Of a DNA stretch of 9,731 nt, positions 6,201 to 9,731 are shown piece after piece; the stretch's first letter is position 1; every line of letters begins with the position of its first letter. Made by a program: the position numbers and the translations under genes. The DNA is from an uncultured Collinsella sp. Lineage in GTDB: Bacteria > Actinomycetota > Coriobacteriia > Coriobacteriales > Coriobacteriaceae. The notes under the pieces were generated by a model. The model did no database searches, was not told the origin of the DNA, and worked only from the letters and a program-made list of their open reading frames with translations. Where the stretch lies: contig URBB01000080.1 of assembly GCA_900545835.1 (NCBI GenBank), positions 1-9,731 on the forward strand, read 5' to 3'.

Positions 6201-6752
6201 CTAGAACTTGACGGTCGGGGCCTGGCGGGCTGCTTCGGCGGCCTCGAAGCCCTGGCGCTCCTTAAACTGAAAGATGCCGGCAAAGATGACAGCCGGGAAC
6301 GTCTGAATGGCGTTGTTGTAGCTGAGCACGCAATCGTTGTAGCTCTGGCGTGCGTAGCTAATCTTGTTCTCGGTATCCTCGAGCGATGCCTGCAGCTGCG
6401 TAAAGTTGGTGTTTGCCTTAAGATCGGGATAGGCCTCGGCTACGGCGAAGAGCTGACGCAGCGCACCGGTCAGCACGTTGTCGGCTTCCATCTTGGCCTC
6501 GGGCGTGGTGGCCTTGACGGCGGTGTTACGCGCGCTGATCACGGCGGAGAGCGTCTCCTGCTCGTGCTTGGCGTAGCCCTTGACGGTCTCGACCAGGTTG
6601 GGGATCAGGTCGTTGCGGCGCTGCAGCTGCGTATCGATGTTCTGCCAGGCGTTATCGATGCGGTTACGCTTGGTGACCATGTTGTTGTAGATGCCGGCGA
6701 TGGCGCAGACAATCACAATGACAACAACGATGCCGATGATGACGGTAATCAT
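6201..6752 (-). CDS. lemA: LemA family protein
   Basis: This is a 183-residue membrane-anchored protein of the LemA family. Members share an N-terminal membrane helix followed by a long alpha-helical bundle; their biochemical function is not settled. The ATG at 6752 has GGAG close upstream; a frame open to 6854 lacks such a site and would put hydrophilic residues before the helix. Residues 2-22 are a very hydrophobic segment (ITVIIGIVVVIVIVCAIAG) with a short outer end. The soluble part starts NNMVTKRNRIDNAWQNID and carries the family block RRNDLIPNLVETVKGYAKHE (45-64). Later parts match too: YPDLKANTNFTQLQ (108-121), ENKISYARQSYND, and the closing APTVKF. It is transcribed alone, divergent from a TetR-type regulator; no adjacent TPM-domain or HtpX gene, which often accompanies lemA, is present. 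Confidence 0.95.
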   Translation of the reverse strand: MITVIIGIVVVIVIVCAIAGIYNNMVTKRNRIDNAWQNIDTQLQRRNDLIPNLVETVKGYAKHEQETLSAVISARNTAVKATTPEAKMEADNVLTGALRQLFAVAEAYPDLKANTNFTQLQASLEDTENKISYARQSYNDCVLSYNNAIQTFPAVIFAGIFQFKERQGFEAAEAARQAPTVKF

Positions 6753-6802
6753 GATGTCTCCGTTTCGAATGGCCGCGGCGGCATGCGCCAGCTGCCGTTG
6801 GT

Positions 6803-6861
6803 ATAACGCTACTAGTATACCCGCAACGTTTTGCCGTGCCGAACTTTCCGGCAAGCGTTAT
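6803..6861. promoter_or_regulatory. lemA promoter region and inverted repeats in the divergent gap
   Basis: On the minus strand TATACT (6814-6819) is a possible lemA -10 box about 60 nt before its ATG. Around it are ATAACGCT (6803-6810) with AGCGTTAT (6854-6861), and TTGCCG (6831-6836) with CGGCAA (6849-6854). These symmetric sites lie between lemA and the TetR-type gene, where such a regulator usually binds. The arms are short, so an operator role is inference. I found no convincing plus-strand promoter for the regulator gene. Confidence 0.35.
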
Positions 6862-6963
6862 GTTTTCGGCGGGGTCGGCACCGGGGCAAAGCGCGCGAGG
6901 TACAGGTGTAAGATATGCGACAGATTGACGAGTGTTGTCTTTGCCCTGAGGATGGCGATACGG

Positions 6964-7548
6964 ATGGACCTTCGCATCAAGAAAACCTACCGCGCCCTGT
7001 TCGATGCCTTTACCGAGCTTCTCGAGGAGCATCGTTTTGAGGACCTGACGGTTGCCATGCTGTGCGACCGCGCCATGATTCGCCGCACGACGTTCTACAA
7101 GCACTTTCGCGACAAGAACGATTACTTTGCCTTTTATATCGATGAGCTCATGTCGGGCTTGCCGCAAAAACAGCCCGATGAGGCCGACGCGGTATCTGCC
7201 GAGGACGTGCGCGCGCTTCGGCACGCGATTTTGGACGATGCCATGGATTTGATTCTGACGCACGAGCGGCTCATGGATAACATTTTGGCAAGCAGCATGT
7301 CGGGCATGTTGACCAACGTTATTTGCGACCGCATTGCCCGCTCCATCCGCGAGCGTGTGATGAACGTGCTTGCCGAGGATGCCCTGGCCCCCGTGTCACT
7401 TGAGACGACGTCTGAGTTTGTCGCCGGCGGTATTATTCGACTTTTCACGATATGGTGGGAATCGGGCCACGATCTTGAGCGTCGACTCGAGATAGCCGAC
7501 GTGGTCGATGCACTGTTTGAGCGGACCATGACACCGGTGAATCACTAA
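6964..7548 (+). CDS. TetR/AcrR family transcriptional regulator
   Basis: This is a 194-residue one-component regulator. The N-terminal DNA-binding domain (about 6-55) shows the TetR pattern: KKTYRALFDAFTELLEE, then FEDLTVAMLCDRAMIRRTTFYKHFRDKNDYF, with TTFYKHF (42-48) as the recognition-helix region. The C-terminal ligand and dimer part is helical. Its segment EFVAGGIIRLFTIWWESGHDL (151-171) resembles the C-terminal type found in many Gram-positive TetR proteins. I favour the ATG at 6964, with GAGGA 11 nt upstream; the ATG at 6952 has GAGG directly adjacent and is less likely. It is divergent from lemA and may regulate itself or lemA. The ligand is unknown, and no efflux pump is adjacent. Its stop is only 2 nt from the 3' end of the oppositely oriented tRNA gene. 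Confidence 0.92.
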   Translation: MDLRIKKTYRALFDAFTELLEEHRFEDLTVAMLCDRAMIRRTTFYKHFRDKNDYFAFYIDELMSGLPQKQPDEADAVSAEDVRALRHAILDDAMDLILTHERLMDNILASSMSGMLTNVICDRIARSIRERVMNVLAEDALAPVSLETTSEFVAGGIIRLFTIWWESGHDLERRLEIADVVDALFERTMTPVNH

Positions 7549-7550
7549 AG

Positions 7551-7640
7551 TGGCGGAGAGAGGGGGATTCGAACCCCCGGAACGCTCTCGCGCTCAACGG
7601 TTTTCAAGACCGCCGCATTCAACCGCTCTGCCATCTCTCC
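7551..7640 (-). tRNA. tRNA-Ser (anticodon UGA)
   Basis: On the minus strand the gene begins GGAGAGATGGCAGAGCGG and ends in TCTCTCC-G-CCA, so CCA is encoded. The seven-base acceptor stem pairs GGAGAGA with TCTCTCC. The anticodon loop CTTGAAA sits on a five-pair stem (GCGGT/ACCGT) and reads UGA, which decodes UCA and other UCN serine codons. A long variable arm (GAGCGCGAGAGCGTTC region) is typical of serine tRNAs, and the T-arm GGGGGTTCGAATCCCCC is intact. A possible -10 box, TATCAT, lies on the minus strand at 7651-7656. No terminator is visible downstream, where the TetR gene lies on the other strand. Confidence 0.97.
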
Positions 7641-7691
7641 GTGAGTCGTAATGATAGCATCGTTTTGAATTTGCAACAGGGAAGGCGAACG

Positions 7692-9473
7692 ATGACGATC
7701 ACCGAAATCGACGAGAAGTTCATGCGCGAGGCGTTGGCGGAGGCGCGAGCCGCCGCGGCGGTGGGCGAGGTGCCCATCGGAGCCGTAGTGGTGCGCGACG
7801 GCGAGATCGTCGCGCGGGCGCACAATCGGCGCGAGCTCGATCAGGATCCTTCGGCTCATGCAGAGTTCGCGGCCCTGTGCGCTGCCGCTCGGTCGCTCGG
7901 TCGTTGGCGCCTTTCCGATTGCACTGTCTACGTGACGCTCGAGCCATGCTGCATGTGTGCGGGGCTTATGGTTAACGCGCGCGTGGGGCGCTGCGTGTAT
8001 GGCGCGAGCGACGCCAAGGCGGGCGCGTTGGGATCCCTATACGATTTGAATGCCGACTCGCGCCTGAATCATCGGTTTAACGTGACGGCTGGGGTCCTGG
8101 CGGATGAATGCCGCGAGCTGCTGAGTGGCTATTTTGGCGGTCTGCGCGGAGCGGGCGGCGCTGATTGCGGTTGTGGGGCTGATCTTGAAGCACACGCCGC
8201 TCACGCCGCAGCGCTTACAGGTGCCAGTGAGGATGCTGGCGCGGCGGTTGACTTTGGTGCCGCATGCCGTCGGCCCCGCCGTGTGCTGCTGGCGATTGAT
8301 TCCTTTAAGGGCAGCGTGTCGAGTGCGCAGGCGGAGGCGGCGGTTGCCGAGGGCATGCGCCGTGTGTGGTCCGATGCCGAGGTGTGTACATTGCCGCTGG
8401 CAGATGGTGGCGAGGGAACGCTCGATGCCGTTGCCGCGTGCGGCGGTGAGATTGTGACCTGCGAGGTGGCAGGTCCCTTGGGCAAGCGCGCGTCTGCCCG
8501 GATGCTGGTTGATGTCGAGTGCGAGTCGGCTGTAATTGAGATGGCCGAGGCGGCCGGCATTGGGTATTCGCCTTGTACGGAGTCGGCGGCGTTGGCGGCC
8601 ACAACCTATGGCGTGGGCGAGCTCATGCTTCGCGCGGTTCGCATGGGCGCAAAGACACTCTATATTGGCTTGGGCGGCAGCGCCACCAACGATGGTGGCG
8701 CCGGTATGCTGCAGGCGCTGGGCGCGCGTGTGGTCGATGATCAGGGCTGTGATGTCGCCCCCGGTCTTGCGGGCCTTGAACACGTGGCGAGCGTTGATTT
8801 GGCGCCAGCGCTGCAGGCTTTGGATGGCGCTCGCATCGTTGTGCTTTCCGATGTCGAGAATCCGCTCGTGGGGCGTCGAGGCGCACTGGCGGTGTTTGGC
8901 GGGCAGAAGGGCCTGCCGGCGGATGATGTCGAGGCGCTGCGCAGATACGACGGCTGGATGGTCGGCTACGGTCGCCTGCTCGATGCGGCAATTTTCGAGG
9001 CGCGAGCCCAGGGGTTGTTGCGCACACCCGAGGGCGCACGGACATTTGGCTCGGTGCTCGGCGTGCCCGGCGCGGGCGCTGCCGGTGGCTTGGGCGCCGC
9101 GTTGCTGGCGCTCGGTGCGGAGCTGCGCTCGGGTGTAGAGACGGTGCTCGATCTCGTGGGGTTTGACGAGCGCGTGCGCGATGTCGACCTGGTCATAACA
9201 GGCGAGGGCAATATGGACGAGCAGTCCGCCGCCGGTAAGGCGCCGGTGGGTGTGGCCCGTCGTGCGAAGCGATATGGCAAGCCGGTGATTGCTGTCGTGG
9301 GCGGTCGCGCTGATAACCTGGATGCGGTGTATGGGCAAGGCATCGACCTTGTACTGCCGATTTGCCGCAAACCCATGGGCCTGGAACAGGCACTCGATCC
9401 GCAAGAAGCCACAACCAACCTCATCTGCGCCGGCGAAGCGGCCGCTCGATCCTACGACCTTGGCCGTATCTAA
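7692..9473 (+). CDS. Fusion of tRNA adenosine-34 deaminase (TadA) and glycerate 2-kinase
   Basis: One uninterrupted 593-residue frame holds two complete enzymes. The ATG at 7692 has AGGGAAGG (7678-7685) 6 nt upstream. Residues 1-149 are TadA, which makes inosine at the wobble base of tRNA-Arg(ACG). Zinc ligands are His56 (HAE, with catalytic Glu58) and Cys86/Cys89 (PCCMC), and the family block GASDAKAGALGSLYDL is present. Residues 197-593 are a GarK/GlxK-type glycerate kinase, which makes 2-phosphoglycerate from D-glycerate and ATP. It shows AIDSFKGSVSSAQA (201-214), LADGGEGT (236-243), IGLGGSATNDGGAGML (325-340), VPGAGAAGGLG (458-468), VITGEGNMDEQSAAGKAP (501-518). A linker of about 47 residues (150-196), rich in Ala and Gly, joins them. 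No in-frame ATG with a ribosome site lies near the junction; a GTG at 8283 has none either. Both domains seem catalytically intact. Confidence 0.93.
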   Translation: MTITEIDEKFMREALAEARAAAAVGEVPIGAVVVRDGEIVARAHNRRELDQDPSAHAEFAALCAAARSLGRWRLSDCTVYVTLEPCCMCAGLMVNARVGRCVYGASDAKAGALGSLYDLNADSRLNHRFNVTAGVLADECRELLSGYFGGLRGAGGADCGCGADLEAHAAHAAALTGASEDAGAAVDFGAACRRPRRVLLAIDSFKGSVSSAQAEAAVAEGMRRVWSDAEVCTLPLADGGEGTLDAVAACGGEIVTCEVAGPLGKRASARMLVDVECESAVIEMAEAAGIGYSPCTESAALAATTYGVGELMLRAVRMGAKTLYIGLGGSATNDGGAGMLQALGARVVDDQGCDVAPGLAGLEHVASVDLAPALQALDGARIVVLSDVENPLVGRRGALAVFGGQKGLPADDVEALRRYDGWMVGYGRLLDAAIFEARAQGLLRTPEGARTFGSVLGVPGAGAAGGLGAALLALGAELRSGVETVLDLVGFDERVRDVDLVITGEGNMDEQSAAGKAPVGVARRAKRYGKPVIAVVGGRADNLDAVYGQGIDLVLPICRKPMGLEQALDPQEATTNLICAGEAAARSYDLGRI

Positions 9474-9658
9474 AACCCATCCCCTCGATAAGTTGCGGTG
9501 AAATACGGAGCGTTTTTGCCTTTAAGGTGCCAATTCAGTCCGTATTCCACCGCAACTTCGAGAATGACCATTCGAGGTTGGCTGCCTTGGGTCTTGGGTC
9601 GGACCGTTTGCCACGAAATGCGACCATCTACTACGTTAAGCCGGCCACCCTCGACCAT
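9470..9658 (-). CDS. Doubtful 62-residue ORF across the terminal repeat region
   Basis: A minus-strand frame from an ATG at 9658 runs to a TAG at 9470-9472, overlapping the stop of the fusion gene. It could start at a TTG at 9703. It has protein-like runs such as VILEVAVEYGLNWHLKGKN and ends FTATYRGDGF. Part of it is encoded by the inverted-repeat arms. I see no ribosome site at either start and know no family. It may be a remnant or an accidental frame inside a repeat. The remaining sequence to 9731 holds no recognisable gene. Confidence 0.2.
   Translation of the reverse strand: MVEGGRLNVVDGRISWQTVRPKTQGSQPRMVILEVAVEYGLNWHLKGKNAPYFTATYRGDGF
9484..9562. repeat. Long inverted repeat (stem of about 24 bp) after the fusion gene
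   Basis: AAGTTGCGGTGAAATACGGA (9490-9509) and the reverse complement of 9539-9558 differ at one base. CTCG/CGAG flanks extend the pairing across a two-base bulge (9484-9487 and 9559-9562). The loop is 29 nt. No T-run follows, so it is not an obvious terminator, though it is the only strong structure after the fusion gene. It resembles intergenic repeats I associate with Collinsella genomes; I could not verify this. Confidence 0.65.
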
Positions 9659-9731
9659 CCCGGAATTTGCAAAAACAAAACCGACGCTCCTATAAGTTGT
9701 CAATAGGCAGTTTGCGGGAGCGCTCCCTTCA

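Noticed and set aside
8125..8457. 110-residue plus-strand frame with hydrophobic N-terminus across the fusion linker
   Set aside because: It overlaps the fusion gene in another frame, lacks a ribosome site, and turns Arg-rich and structureless after the first 50 residues.
8037..9404. 455-residue minus-strand ORF opposite the glycerate kinase domain
   Set aside because: Its composition is antisense-like, and the plus strand encodes full glycerate kinase motifs.
9698..9703. Consensus TTGACA on the minus strand
   Set aside because: No acceptable -10 box lies 16-18 bases downstream, so I do not call a promoter.
9716..9727. Perfect 12-base palindrome GGGAGCGCTCCC near the window end
   Set aside because: Too short to form a hairpin with a proper loop and cut off by the window end; it could be half of a larger structure, but nothing more can be said.

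Overview
The window looks like part of a chromosomal contig from a high-GC Gram-positive bacterium of the class Coriobacteriia, most likely Collinsella or a close relative. This placement is an inference from overall GC content, GCC/CGC/CTG-rich codon use, short intergenic regions with strong intrinsic terminators, and gene and repeat sequences of a familiar type. No marker gene in the window proves it. The first 35 bases are not genomic: positions 2-35 match the Illumina Nextera read-2 adapter with its transposase mosaic end, so the contig begins on a library artefact.

Layout. (1) 36-2612, plus strand: the 3' end of one ABC exporter half-transporter and a complete second one, which together form a heterodimeric exporter with one degenerate and one canonical ATP site. 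(2) 2611-2686: a palindrome abutting the stop codon, then a strong bidirectional terminator. (3) 2724-3428, minus strand: serine acetyltransferase CysE. (4) 3651-4298, plus strand: a DedA-family membrane protein with its own terminator. (5) 4442-5640: the branched-chain aminotransferase ilvE, preceded by a leader of about 146 nt that contains a possible leaderless 49-codon ORF overlapping the ilvE start as ATGA. (6) 5641-6200: a 560-bp convergent gap holding a 125-nt nested palindrome, the likely ilvE terminator, a 211-bp element with 25-bp terminal inverted repeats, and the lemA terminator. (7) 6201-6752, minus strand: LemA. (8) 6964-7548, plus strand: a TetR-type regulator transcribed divergently from lemA. 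(9) 7551-7640, minus strand: tRNA-Ser(UGA), tail to tail with the regulator gene. (10) 7692-9473, plus strand: one reading frame joining a complete tRNA adenosine deaminase (TadA) to a complete glycerate 2-kinase. (11) 9474-9731: a long stem-loop and intergenic sequence with only a doubtful minus-strand ORF.

The genes are mostly independent housekeeping units (drug or lipid export, cysteine synthesis, branched-chain amino acids, membrane lipid handling, tRNA supply and editing) and not a single pathway. The points most worth attention are the TadA-glycerate kinase fusion, the leader ORF of ilvE, and four different palindromic or inverted-repeat elements lodged in the 3' flanks of genes. I see no phage, CRISPR, toxin-antitoxin or defence system here.
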